A DNA stretch of 38,742 nucleotides from contig JAILRW010000115.1 in assembly GCA_024698005.1 (NCBI GenBank), positions 1 to 38,742 of the forward strand, read 5' to 3'. Shown here piece by piece: positions 22,503 to 31,427 of the stretch. Both the position numbers and the translations under genes were made by a program. Source of the stretch: Sphaerochaetaceae bacterium. GTDB lineage: Bacteria > Spirochaetota > Spirochaetia > Sphaerochaetales > Sphaerochaetaceae. The stretch's first letter is position 1; the number at the start of each line of letters is the position of its first letter. The notes below the pieces were generated by a model. That model was not told where the DNA came from, ran no database searches, and worked only from the letters and a program-made list of their open reading frames with translations.

Positions 22503-23996
22503 TCAGTCCTTCTCTTTTTCCCAGTTCAGCGTTCTGGACACGGCCTTTGACCAGAGAGCAATCTTCTCTGAACGAACACCCTCTTCCATGTCAGGTGTCC
22601 ACCTAAGCTGTTCTTTCCAATATCTTGACAGATTTTTTCTATTTTGCCAAATACCAATGCTCAATCCTGCAGCATATGCTGCGCCAAGTGCTGTAGTTTC
22701 TATAACTTTCGGTCTGATTACTGGAATACCGAGGAGATCTGCCTGGAATGCCATCAGTGGAGCAGAGTTTGTAAGCCCTCCGTCAACCTTGAAAGAGGAG
22801 AGAGCAATTCCACTGTCTTTGGCCATCGCCTCAAAGATATCGTAGACCTGGAATGCAGTTGCCTCCAGTACAGCTCGGCAAATATGACGGCGGTCTGCGT
22901 AACCTGTCAGACCAGCAATTACACCGCGTGCATCACTTCTCCAATATGGAGCAAAGAGGCCTGCAAAGGCTGGTACAATGTATACACCACCACAGTCTGA
23001 GACCTCCAAAGCGAGTTCATCAAGCTCCTTGGCATTCTTTACCATCTTCAAATTATCTCTGACCCACTGGACAAGGGAACCAGCTACTGCAATAGAACCT
23101 TCAAGCGCATATACAGGTTTTTCACCTTTGATCTGGTAAGCAACTGTAGAAATCAGACCATACTTTGAAAGGCAGAGCTTTTCTCCAGTATTTTCAAGCA
23201 GGAAACAGCCAGTTCCATAGGTACATTTAGCCTCGCCACTATCAAAGCAGGCCTGACCGAAAAGTGCTGCCTGCTGGTCTCCCAAGATTCCACAGACAGG
23301 AATTGAAGCGCCAAAAAGGGTGCATTCTCCGTAGACTTCCCCTATTGATGGAACTATCTTTGGCAGAGCTCTGGATGGAATAGAAAGCATGTCACACAGC
23401 TCTTCATCCCAAGAAAGAGAACTTATATTCATCAACATATAGCGTGAAGCATTGGTTACATCAGTTACTACCTGACCTGTGAGTTTGTATGTAAGATAGC
23501 AGTCTATTGTTCCAAAGATACAATCGCCACTCTCTGCTTTCTCTTTAAGGCCATCAACATTGTCTAATAGCCACTTTATCTTTGAGCCAGAGAAGTAAGG
23601 AGAGAAGAGAAGACCTGTTTTGGCTCTGAGCCACTCTTCATCGACCTTCTCCTTCAGATTGTCGATGATCTGGCTACCTCTTAAATCCTGCCAAACAATT
23701 GCTCGATGATAAACTTCACCTGTCTTTGGATTGAAAGGTATTATGGTCTCTCTTTGATTCGTAATTCCAATCGCTGCAACTTCACCAGCATCTATACCTG
23801 ATTTGAGAAGAGTCTCCTTCATAGTTGAAACAGTGTTATTCCAAATCTCTTCTGGATCGTGTTCGACCCATCCCGGATTTGGGAAGTACTGCTTGTGCTC
23901 AAGCTGGTGGGACTGGACTATCATCCCATTCTCATCGAACAGGATAAATCTTGTACTTGTTGTACCTTGATCTATTGCACCGATATATCTTGCCAT
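22503..23996 (-). CDS. glpK: Glycerol kinase
   Basis: A 497-residue FGGY-family kinase making glycerol 3-phosphate from glycerol and ATP. Key motifs are DQGTTSTR at residue 9, GWVEHDPEEIW, GITNQRETI, GILGDQQAALFGQ and DGGLTNSAPLMAFQADLL. Length equals the usual 497-505. The ATG has AGAGGA 4 nt upstream and a good promoter ahead. No glpF or glpD is next to it; instead it leads an operon with cdaA, cdaR, truA, a UDG-like gene and priA, an unexpected company for a catabolic enzyme. It may serve phospholipid synthesis. Confidence 0.96.
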   Translation of the reverse strand: MARYIGAIDQGTTSTRFILFDENGMIVQSHQLEHKQYFPNPGWVEHDPEEIWNNTVSTMKETLLKSGIDAGEVAAIGITNQRETIIPFNPKTGEVYHRAIVWQDLRGSQIIDNLKEKVDEEWLRAKTGLLFSPYFSGSKIKWLLDNVDGLKEKAESGDCIFGTIDCYLTYKLTGQVVTDVTNASRYMLMNISSLSWDEELCDMLSIPSRALPKIVPSIGEVYGECTLFGASIPVCGILGDQQAALFGQACFDSGEAKCTYGTGCFLLENTGEKLCLSKYGLISTVAYQIKGEKPVYALEGSIAVAGSLVQWVRDNLKMVKNAKELDELALEVSDCGGVYIVPAFAGLFAPYWRSDARGVIAGLTGYADRRHICRAVLEATAFQVYDIFEAMAKDSGIALSSFKVDGGLTNSAPLMAFQADLLGIPVIRPKVIETTALGAAYAAGLSIGIWQNRKNLSRYWKEQLRWTPDMEEGVRSEKIALWSKAVSRTLNWEKEKD

Positions 23997-24015
23997 AATT
24001 TCCTCTCAAAAGAAA

Positions 24016-24044
24016 ATTATAAGCTATGAGAGAGGTGCGGGCAA
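24016..24044 (-). promoter_or_regulatory. Promoter of the glpK-cdaA-cdaR-truA-udg-priA operon
   Basis: TTGCCC (minus strand of 24039-24044), 17-nt spacer and a perfect TATAAT (24016-24021). The start would lie about 13-14 nt before the glpK ATG, leaving room for the AGAGGA ribosome site. Confidence 0.7.
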
Positions 24045-24058
24045 ACTAAACTTCCACC

Positions 24059-26947
24059 CTACTCTTCATCATCCTCTTCATCAAAACCATCGTATCCCAG
24101 CTCCGATGAAGAAGCCCTTCTTACAGGAAGTTTTCTGACTTCAAAGTCAAGATTTTCATCCCTCATGAGCTTCTCAGGACCCAAAGTAACCTTGAAACCA
24201 GAATCCAATTGAGAAAGGATGCGCTTTGCAGCCTCGATTACATCTTCTTTTTTCATGTCGACAAAGCGACTGAGCCTTTTACTTCTCTCTTCATCTTCAA
24301 TTTCATAGATATATCTTCTGAACCCCAGCATTGACTTCTGAGCTGGTGCCAGTGGTCTGAGATAGCTTCCTAGAACCTGCAATTTTGCATTCTCAAGCTC
24401 TTCATCTGTAAGAGTGAACTCTTCAAGACATTTCTTGAACGAGTCATAGGTGTGCTTGATTGAAGGATCACGGTAGCTTGTGAAACCAAAGAAACCCTCC
24501 ATGGTATCAACCCTGGCCATAACGCCATATGCACCACCTTCCCCTCTTACACTCTGATATAGAGAGCCGGATGAGAGTATTGTTCCAAGTAGCTCTTCAG
24601 CTTCCATCCCTCTCTCTCCCCAAGAGGAGGAAGGAACAGAGATCGAGTTATAGGCAACAAAGGAGGAAAGGTCGTACAGGCACTCTCCCTTCTCTTTTAT
24701 CATTGTTCTCTCTACAGCCTCTACTGGCTTTGATTCCTCAAGCCTTGAGAGAAAATAATTAGCGTTTGCAAGCTCATCATTCGCCTGATTTTCTTCACAG
24801 GTTATGTGTATGGTATATCTGGCTCTTTCCTTCAAAAGTGCATAGAGCCTTATCATATTCTCTTTAGCGGTAACGACATCAAGATTGTCAAAGAACTTCC
24901 AAGCAGTGAGACCCATTACACTCTCTCCCAAAGAAAGAGAAGGTGTCAAAGGAGCAGAGGAGGCATAGGCAGCAAAGGAAGAACCAGAATACTCTACATT
25001 CTCAGAATAATCCCCTAGGATGTCATCGATTGAAAGCTTGATAGCCTCTTCATCATCTATATTGGCCATACAGAATAGGCTATAAACACTATCAAGAGCC
25101 TCTTTGACTCTCTCTTGAAGGCATTTCATCCTGAATACCATCATCGCTCTGACTTTGCCACTGGTACTCTTGCCTGTCTCCAGGTATGTCCAGTTTCCAC
25201 CAGTCTGAAGGCGCAGCTTTCGGTGAATATTGTCCTTATCGCTATCACCTTTGACACCCACAAGAGAAATTGCACGAGTAAGGATACTCATGTACCTCAG
25301 ATCATCTACAGAAAGGTCTTCAAGATTGATTGCAATATCGATGTAGACTATGGAACCAGTTAGCTGTTTCTGTAAGATTATCTGATCCTCTATTTCCTGC
25401 TCGATGATCTCGCACTTTACAGGGATATCTTCGAGTTGCAAAAGAGGTATGCTCTTCTTTGCTTCTTCGCTATCTGCTTCCTTTATGAAAGCCTTGGCTG
25501 CCCTATCTTCCTTCTCGTCATATTTGCCAGCGTTTTCATTGGCCAACCTTTCAAGTGCATTGGTTTCATTTACCAGGTAGTCACTTTCAGGCTTTACATA
25601 TAGTGTCAGACGATGAGGATTCGATAGAAGATTCTTTTCGATCCAATCCTCAAATAGGCGTGGATTCTCTTCAAGCCTTGCTCTCAAATTCTCAAGTTCC
25701 CTCTTCGGATGAAGCATCGAAGATGGATTCTTTCCTCTTTCCCAACCCTTGATACACTTGGAAAAGAGAATGCTTCCATTTGGAATTCCACCAGGAATCT
25801 CCTTGAGAGTGAATTCATACCTTCTCATGGAGGACTCGATTATCTCTTTGTTGATGCCTTCTCTTACAATCTTCTCAAGGCTTTCAAGGATGAACCTTTC
25901 CGCTTTTTCAGTATTCTCCTCTTCCACTCCTGTCATTCCTACAGCGAAAGGAATCTCATAATAATCTGGGCTGATACCACATTGGGAGGAGATATCCTTT
26001 CCTATTCCACTTGTCAGAATTGCCTTGTGAAGAGGACAGGAAGGTGAGCCAAGAAGGATATCGACCAGGAGATTCAAGAATGTAATGTCCCCTCTATCAT
26101 CATTGTGACAATTAGTGAGGAAGGAAAGCATGAGAGTTCCTTCACTCTCTCCTTCGCTTGCAGCGGAAGGGAGAGTCAGATGACGAGGTGCTTTCCACCT
26201 AACTGTTTCTTCTAGCCTTGGAGAGAAGTCAGAGTATTCGAAAGAAGAAAGATATCCATCAAGAAGAGCAAATACTTCATCTATATCGATATCCTTTCCA
26301 TAAAGAAAGAGTCTGCAGTTGGAAGGAGAATAGAACTTTCTGAATGTCTCAAGATATTTCTCATAGCTGAGGGTAGCTATATCTAAAGGCTTGCCACCAG
26401 AATTCTTGCTACAGGGACCGTCATCAAAGAGTCTTGCTGTACACTCTCTGGCGACAACTGATTCGCTCTGGCTTTCATCACCCCGCATCTCGTTGAAAAC
26501 AACGCCATCATAGGTAAAGCCCTTGTCCTTCTTTGTAAGACGAACACCTTCCCCCAAGAATGAAACCTTTCTCATCAATGGTCTGAATACAGCATCTGTA
26601 TAGACTGAGAATATGTTATCAAAGTCCTTCTTTACAGGGGATGCAGCGGGATAGGCTGTCCTTGTAGGATATGTAAGCGCATTCATGTAAGTGTTGCAGC
26701 TTGATGATGAAAGTGCTGTGAATGGATCTTTTACTGGATACTTTTCACTACCAGAGAGGACTGTGTGCTCAATGACATGAAATACTCCACTGCTATCCTC
26801 AGGAAGAGTTACGAACGAGTAGGCAAAATAGAGTTCCTTGTCATTGGATAGAATGTGGTATATCTCCATGCCACTTTTATGTTTGTATAGAAGAGCATCT
26901 GCTGAGTAGTCCTCGAGATAGCTTTTGTCAATTAGCTTGAAATCCAT
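24059..26947 (-). CDS. M16C family zinc metallopeptidase (PreP-like)
   Basis: A 962-residue inverzincin. The inverted zinc motif HVIEH (His57, Glu60, His61) begins FHVIEHTVLSGSEKYPVKDPF-like sequence and the third ligand is in NEMRGDE. Further blocks are VNETNA and the C-terminal GYFGF-like region typical of the two-lobed M16C peptidases that degrade free peptides inside a closing chamber. No signal peptide is seen, so it is probably cytoplasmic. The ATG at 26947 is chosen because TTGTCA-17-TACTTT ends 7 nt before it; there is no Shine-Dalgarno. A TTG further up lies in the promoter. Single gene, divergent from nfo. Confidence 0.9.
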   Translation of the reverse strand: MDFKLIDKSYLEDYSADALLYKHKSGMEIYHILSNDKELYFAYSFVTLPEDSSGVFHVIEHTVLSGSEKYPVKDPFTALSSSSCNTYMNALTYPTRTAYPAASPVKKDFDNIFSVYTDAVFRPLMRKVSFLGEGVRLTKKDKGFTYDGVVFNEMRGDESQSESVVARECTARLFDDGPCSKNSGGKPLDIATLSYEKYLETFRKFYSPSNCRLFLYGKDIDIDEVFALLDGYLSSFEYSDFSPRLEETVRWKAPRHLTLPSAASEGESEGTLMLSFLTNCHNDDRGDITFLNLLVDILLGSPSCPLHKAILTSGIGKDISSQCGISPDYYEIPFAVGMTGVEEENTEKAERFILESLEKIVREGINKEIIESSMRRYEFTLKEIPGGIPNGSILFSKCIKGWERGKNPSSMLHPKRELENLRARLEENPRLFEDWIEKNLLSNPHRLTLYVKPESDYLVNETNALERLANENAGKYDEKEDRAAKAFIKEADSEEAKKSIPLLQLEDIPVKCEIIEQEIEDQIILQKQLTGSIVYIDIAINLEDLSVDDLRYMSILTRAISLVGVKGDSDKDNIHRKLRLQTGGNWTYLETGKSTSGKVRAMMVFRMKCLQERVKEALDSVYSLFCMANIDDEEAIKLSIDDILGDYSENVEYSGSSFAAYASSAPLTPSLSLGESVMGLTAWKFFDNLDVVTAKENMIRLYALLKERARYTIHITCEENQANDELANANYFLSRLEESKPVEAVERTMIKEKGECLYDLSSFVAYNSISVPSSSWGERGMEAEELLGTILSSGSLYQSVRGEGGAYGVMARVDTMEGFFGFTSYRDPSIKHTYDSFKKCLEEFTLTDEELENAKLQVLGSYLRPLAPAQKSMLGFRRYIYEIEDEERSKRLSRFVDMKKEDVIEAAKRILSQLDSGFKVTLGPEKLMRDENLDFEVRKLPVRRASSSELGYDGFDEEDDEE

Positions 26948-26954
26948 GTGATGA

Positions 26955-26983
26955 AAAGTAACCTTAAGAGATAGCTTTGACAA
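26955..26983 (-). promoter_or_regulatory. Promoter of the M16C peptidase gene
   Basis: TTGTCA (minus strand of 26978-26983), 17-nt spacer, TACTTT (26955-26960), 7 nt to the ATG at 26947. The -35 overlaps the nfo -35 on the other strand in the string TTGACAA. Confidence 0.5.
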
Positions 26984-27006
26984 CTATTACAGATAAAAAT
27001 TATGCT
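26977..27006 (+). promoter_or_regulatory. Promoter of nfo
   Basis: Consensus TTGACA (26977-26982), 18-nt spacer, TATGCT (27001-27006), 6 nt to the ATG at 27013, with no ribosome-binding site between. Five of its six -35 bases are shared with the divergent promoter. Confidence 0.55.
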
Positions 27007-27012
27007 GATAAT

Positions 27013-27852
27013 ATGTTCTACATAGGTCCACATGTATCAATTAGCGGTTCACTCAGTCTAGCACCTGAAAGAGCAAGGCTTTTAAATGCTACAGGTTTTG
27101 GAATGTTCACTAGAAACCAAAGGCAATGGAATTCAAAGCCTCTTCAGGAAAATGAGATAGAAGATTTCAAGAAATCCATGAAGGACAATGGATATACTGC
27201 TGATATGGTACTCCCCCATGACAGCTATCTTATCAATCTAGGCTGTCCAGATGAGGAGAAGCGAAAAAAGAGCCTTGCTGCCTTTATTGAAGAAGAAAAA
27301 AGAGTAAGGGCTTTAGGACTTAGATATCTCAATTTCCACCCAGGTAGCCATCTTAAACAGATTTCAAGCGATGAGTGCATGCGACTGATTGCCCTCTCTC
27401 TAATGGAAGCGATGGAAGCAGTTCCCGAGGTCGAACCCGTGCTTGAGATAACAGCGGGAATGGGAAGTAACCTAGGCTCTACACTGGAAGAGCTCAAGAG
27501 AATAATAGAGATGGCAGGTAACGACAGAAGACTTGGTATTTGTATCGACACCTGCCACGCTTTCCAAGCTGGCTATGACTTATCGACTATAGAAAAAGCC
27601 AAGTTCTTCTTCGATGAGCTGGAAAACAAGCTTCCAGGCAGACTGAAAGGCCTTCATCTTAACGATGCAAAGGCAGAGTGCGGAAGACATCTCGATAGGC
27701 ATGAAAGCCTTGGAAAGGGAAAGATAGGAATAGATACATTCCTCTGGATAGCAGAAGATAGCCGTTTTGAAAAAATCCCAATGGTACTTGAAACACCAAA
27801 TCCTGACTTGTGGCCAGAGGAGATAGCAACACTACTCAGAGGTAGTTCGTAA
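27013..27852 (+). CDS. nfo: Endonuclease IV (AP endonuclease)
   Basis: A 279-residue barrel enzyme that cuts DNA at abasic sites using three zinc ions. Metal-binding motifs are in order: GPHVS (His7), NFHPGS, LEITAG (Glu), CIDTCHAF (Asp, His), HLNDAK and DRHESLGKG. Length is standard. An upstream in-frame TTG exists but overlaps the promoter; ATG 27013 aligns with the usual N-terminus. The gene ends 17 nt inside the 3' end of the convergent LPP20-like lipoprotein gene. It fits with other repair genes in the window (OGG1-type glycosylase, UDG-like). Confidence 0.96.
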   Translation: MFYIGPHVSISGSLSLAPERARLLNATGFGMFTRNQRQWNSKPLQENEIEDFKKSMKDNGYTADMVLPHDSYLINLGCPDEEKRKKSLAAFIEEEKRVRALGLRYLNFHPGSHLKQISSDECMRLIALSLMEAMEAVPEVEPVLEITAGMGSNLGSTLEELKRIIEMAGNDRRLGICIDTCHAFQAGYDLSTIEKAKFFFDELENKLPGRLKGLHLNDAKAECGRHLDRHESLGKGKIGIDTFLWIAEDSRFEKIPMVLETPNPDLWPEEIATLLRGSS

Positions 27853-29224
27853 AGTTTGCAGCAAGGTCCTTTCCATATGAGGTGAAAAGGTCCTCAAAAA
27901 CCTCATCTTCATCAGCCCAGCTCAAGCTCTTTATATGGTCATCGCTTGCAATGAGGTAACCATCTGAAAGGCGGAAGAAGTAGGAAATACCTTCTGCTGT
28001 TCTTATATCGTTTCCAGTAGGAGCAGCATAGATATCAGTGGCACCGACCATTCCCCAGATCAAATACTTAGCTTCAGGATAATCCTGCTTGACCTCTTCT
28101 AATATCGCTTCCTTATCCTCTGATTCCAATTTCACACAGGCAGAGTAGATGCCTTCATTGACAAAGTAGGACTTGATTGCTTCCTGAGCATAGGTACTAT
28201 CCAGGAGTTTTCCTTTTGAATCATACTCGCCTATGCAGATTACAAGTTCTCCATCATTTATGTATGAGGTCTTCGAATAGACAAAATCACCTCTGATTTT
28301 ATCATTCACAGAATTGAACTTTTCAAAAGCCGCAGAATCGATATACTTCTCAGCCTTCTCGATCCAAGAAGAGAAATCAAGATAGAAGATTACTGTTCCC
28401 TCATTGGCCATAGGAGAATAGGACTTACTGAAATTAAAGATTCCATCCTCCCCTGTCTTGAATGTAAGAGAAAATCTCTTCCCTTCGTATCCAGAGAGAG
28501 GGAAGTTGGCAGTTACCAGCGCATTTGTAATATTAGGGTGGAAAAGGCCCTTGTCACGGACAAGGCGTACCTTGACAGTTCCCATTTTATCGTTCTTGTC
28601 AGATAGTTTGAGCTTTATATTCGAAAGATATTCCGTCGCTTTATCAATAAGAGCAGTGTACTGGTATTCCGGGTAGTCCATTCTTCCCTCAGAAGAAACA
28701 ATTACCGCTTCTAGACAATATATAACTGACTGAACATCGTTGTTCTTCTTATAACTCTCTTTTGCCTTCTCAAGCAGCTCCTCGATGGTCTTCTCTCTCT
28801 CAAGTACTCGGTTGTACTCACTCTCTCTAACCTTTGACAGGTTCTCTTCAGTTGCAGAAGAAAGGACATAGTAGATGTATACATTGCTCTCTAAATCCAA
28901 TCTGTTGTAATCGTCAACAAGACTTAGACCCGCTTCTTCCACACTTTCATTGGTCATCATCGAGGAGAAGTATTTACCAGTTATATCTGTTCCTAGAGCG
29001 TTTGAAACACTGGCAAGCATATTGTTTATCGCTTCACCCTTTGCCTGTGAAAGAGTTTCTCCAACACCTCTGCCAACAAAATAGACAACACCTTCTTTTT
29101 CAGGAAGTTTATTGACCCATAAAGGAACACCGCTTACACCGGACTTTACTACCAAAGCTATACTCTGGCAGGATGTCATCAACAATAGAGAGATTGTCAG
29201 GAATATAAAGAGAACCTTCTTCAT
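27836..29224 (-). CDS. LPP20-like lipoprotein
   Basis: A 462-residue lipoprotein with lipobox LMTSC (Cys19). Residues about 33-85 match the LPP20 pattern: PLWVNKLP, YFVGRGVGETLSQAKGEAINNML. A Lys/Glu-rich helical part at about 125-165 and a longer C-terminal domain without recognised homology follow. LPP20 proteins are surface or periplasmic lipoproteins of unknown function. The ATG overlaps the stop of the preceding envelope gene by 4 nt, so both are in the pepT operon. Its 3' end overlaps nfo on the other strand. Confidence 0.75.
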   Translation of the reverse strand: MKKVLFIFLTISLLLMTSCQSIALVVKSGVSGVPLWVNKLPEKEGVVYFVGRGVGETLSQAKGEAINNMLASVSNALGTDITGKYFSSMMTNESVEEAGLSLVDDYNRLDLESNVYIYYVLSSATEENLSKVRESEYNRVLEREKTIEELLEKAKESYKKNNDVQSVIYCLEAVIVSSEGRMDYPEYQYTALIDKATEYLSNIKLKLSDKNDKMGTVKVRLVRDKGLFHPNITNALVTANFPLSGYEGKRFSLTFKTGEDGIFNFSKSYSPMANEGTVIFYLDFSSWIEKAEKYIDSAAFEKFNSVNDKIRGDFVYSKTSYINDGELVICIGEYDSKGKLLDSTYAQEAIKSYFVNEGIYSACVKLESEDKEAILEEVKQDYPEAKYLIWGMVGATDIYAAPTGNDIRTAEGISYFFRLSDGYLIASDDHIKSLSWADEDEVFEDLFTSYGKDLAANFTNYL

Positions 29225-30132
29225 AGGGCATAGCCAACCTTTAGAACAGCACCGTAGCTGTTGAGATTCTTTGTTGCCATATTTTCAAAACCAACACCCC
29301 AGAAAATGTGATTGTTGATAAAGTGTTCATAGCAGATAGAAAAACCACCCTTCAAGGTAAAACTACTGAAATCTTCAAATCCGATAAAGCAGGATGCATT
29401 CAATCTTCCATCCTGGAAGAGAGTAAAACGGGTTTGAGTAAGAGTGGATAAAGAAAGGGTCATTCCAAGACCCGCATACATAGCCTGATTCTTTGAATCA
29501 ATTCTGAAAAGAGCCTTCATTCTCATGATAGGAATATTGTAGGAAACAGTTGCACCAAAAGTCGAAACTTCATTCTTTCCCAATCTGGCAAGAGCGCTAA
29601 TTTCCAGAGGAATCGTCCTTTTAAGGTGAAGCCCTGTCATCTCACTCTTGATCCATACAGGTTGCAAGATTACTGCATCATCAACAATGTAGCTGACGTC
29701 ATACAAAGCAATCGGGTTACCTTCAAGGTTGACCAAAGTGAACCTTGAACCATTGGAAACCTTGCCTTCAAGTGAGACTGTAGAGCGCTCTCTTGAAGTA
29801 ATGTAGTCAAGACGTGGGGCCTCCATCTCGAAATCTGGGTTATAAAGCAGAATATCCCTTACAGCATTGAAAATGTTCTTTTCAACGTTCTTGCCTTTTT
29901 CATAGACAAGGAATCTTTCCCTTCCGGAAAGTGAGAGTTTGACTCTAGCAATCTCTCCAAGGTCTTCATAAGAGAGTATATTGCAATAGAGTTCATCCCC
30001 TGAGAGTGGAAAGTAAAGCTTGTTCACTGCCTCTCTGAGTGCAGTATCTTCCTCTTCAGGAATCTGGATTGCTGAAAATAGCAAAGAGGAAAATACAATT
30101 AGTAGAAGTAGTAATAAAGCAAACTTTTTCAC
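29221..30132 (-). CDS. Secreted beta-rich envelope protein, function unknown
   Basis: About 303 residues: a hydrophobic signal peptide to about residue 20, an N-terminal domain (about 25-125) and then alternating short beta strands with turns to the final VLKVGYAL, which resembles a small outer-membrane barrel. I do not recognise a family. Start GTG 30132 overlaps the pepT stop as GTGA, has GGTGG upstream and gives a normal signal peptide; ATG 30147 would add five residues. It is linked by a 4-nt overlap to the LPP20-like gene, and the two may act together in the envelope. Confidence 0.65.
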   Translation of the reverse strand: MKKFALLLLLLIVFSSLLFSAIQIPEEEDTALREAVNKLYFPLSGDELYCNILSYEDLGEIARVKLSLSGRERFLVYEKGKNVEKNIFNAVRDILLYNPDFEMEAPRLDYITSRERSTVSLEGKVSNGSRFTLVNLEGNPIALYDVSYIVDDAVILQPVWIKSEMTGLHLKRTIPLEISALARLGKNEVSTFGATVSYNIPIMRMKALFRIDSKNQAMYAGLGMTLSLSTLTQTRFTLFQDGRLNASCFIGFEDFSSFTLKGGFSICYEHFINNHIFWGVGFENMATKNLNSYGAVLKVGYAL

Positions 30133-31352
30133 TGTTCTGCCCACCATTTAGCAATTTCAATAATAAGATTTACACTCTTTGACATAGTAGGAACACCTAC
30201 CCACTCCTCCAGGGAGTGAAGGTTGTGCCCACCTGTAAATATATTAGGACATGGAGTTCCTGATTCTGCAAGTCTTGCTCCATCAGTTCCTCCTCTTATT
30301 ATTTCTTCATACAACTCAAGACCCAGGCGCTTCCCAGCTTCCATTATGCTTCTTGTCGCCTCAGGTAGCTTGCTGTTGGCCACAGCCATATTTCTGTAGG
30401 TCACACTGCTGTTGACATCTATTTTCGCATGATAGAGCGCTTCAATGGACCTTGCTATCTTCTCAACATTCTCTATCCTTCTGAAAAAGTTATCTGTATC
30501 GAAATCCCTGATGAATATTTGGACTCTCGCCTCTGTCTGATTTCCTTCAAAACCAAGTGCACAGTAGTAACCATAGCGACCATCTGTTGCTTCCGGGCTC
30601 TCTGCTTGTGGAAGTGCAGTTACCAGGTGAGAGGCTACAGTTATTGCATTTACAAGCTTTCCTCTGCCAGATCCAAGGTGTGTAGATACTCCGTGGACAA
30701 CTACCTCTATAGAAGCGGCATTAAAGCATTCACTTTCGATCTCCCCTTCTCTTCCTCCATCTATTGTATAGCAGCAGATACTCTTCTTCTTATCAAAAGG
30801 GAAGAGATCCATACCACTTCCGGTCTCCTCATCTGGAGTAAAGAAAACCTCAATATCCCCATGCTTGATCTCAGGATGGTTCTTCAGATAGACCAGAGCT
30901 TCCATTATCTCGGCAACCCCTGCCTTGTCATCGGAACCAAGCAAGGTAGTACCATCGCTCGTGATAATCTCATCATCAAGATACATAAGCAGGTCTTTAT
31001 TTTCACAGACTTTTATGACAGTCCCATTATTAAGCTCTATATCACCACCCTTATAAATATGACACTGGGCCTTTACATTATTACCCATGACATCATTTGC
31101 AGTATCGACATGGGCCATGAAACCAATGGTCTGGCAGGTAGTGTTCCCCTTCAGTACACCCATGAGAACAGACTCAGAACCTAGATAGGTTTCAAGACCG
31201 AGCTCCTCAAGTTCTTTCTTAAGTTCCTTAAGGAGCACGAGCTGTCCTGAAGTTGTTGGCCTGGTTCTGCCGACAAGGCCATCGTCACTCATAGTGTCAA
31301 ACTGGGTATATCTAATGAAACGTTTCTTTACGCTTTCCTTAAAATCTATCAT
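30129..31352 (-). CDS. pepT: Peptidase T (tripeptide aminopeptidase)
   Basis: A 407-residue M20 family zinc exopeptidase that trims N-terminal residues from tripeptides. Metal and catalytic motifs: AHVDTAND, LLGSDDKAG, FFTPDEETGSG and the late GGTDGARLAESG and TGGHNLHS. The start is ATG 31352; the frame runs 20 codons further up but that part is not PepT-like and covers the promoter. There is no Shine-Dalgarno, and an extended -10 (TGC-CATAAT) ends 6 nt before the ATG. It leads an operon with two envelope genes and is functionally related to the M16C peptidase in peptide recycling. Confidence 0.94.
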   Translation of the reverse strand: MIDFKESVKKRFIRYTQFDTMSDDGLVGRTRPTTSGQLVLLKELKKELEELGLETYLGSESVLMGVLKGNTTCQTIGFMAHVDTANDVMGNNVKAQCHIYKGGDIELNNGTVIKVCENKDLLMYLDDEIITSDGTTLLGSDDKAGVAEIMEALVYLKNHPEIKHGDIEVFFTPDEETGSGMDLFPFDKKKSICCYTIDGGREGEIESECFNAASIEVVVHGVSTHLGSGRGKLVNAITVASHLVTALPQAESPEATDGRYGYYCALGFEGNQTEARVQIFIRDFDTDNFFRRIENVEKIARSIEALYHAKIDVNSSVTYRNMAVANSKLPEATRSIMEAGKRLGLELYEEIIRGGTDGARLAESGTPCPNIFTGGHNLHSLEEWVGVPTMSKSVNLIIEIAKWWAEQ

Positions 31353-31358
31353 GTAACT

Positions 31359-31364
31359 ATTATG
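31359..31364 (-). promoter_or_regulatory. Extended -10 box of pepT
   Basis: TGC-CATAAT (5 of 6 plus the TG extension) ends exactly 6 nt before the ATG at 31352. A plausible but poor -35, TTCTCC, is 18 nt upstream. Confidence 0.5.
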
Positions 31365-31427
31365 GCACACTCTGAACAATTTGGAGAAGTTGGATAATAC
31401 CTTGAGAGACAATAAAGAATGCTAAGA

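Noticed and set aside
26948-26983. TTG start of the M16C peptidase at 26983
   Set aside because: Would place the coding region over its own promoter; no ribosome site and no family similarity in the extra residues.
30429-31184. 251-codon plus-strand open frame opposite pepT
   Set aside because: Exact antisense shadow of conserved PepT sequence; its translation has no domain pattern and no ribosome site.
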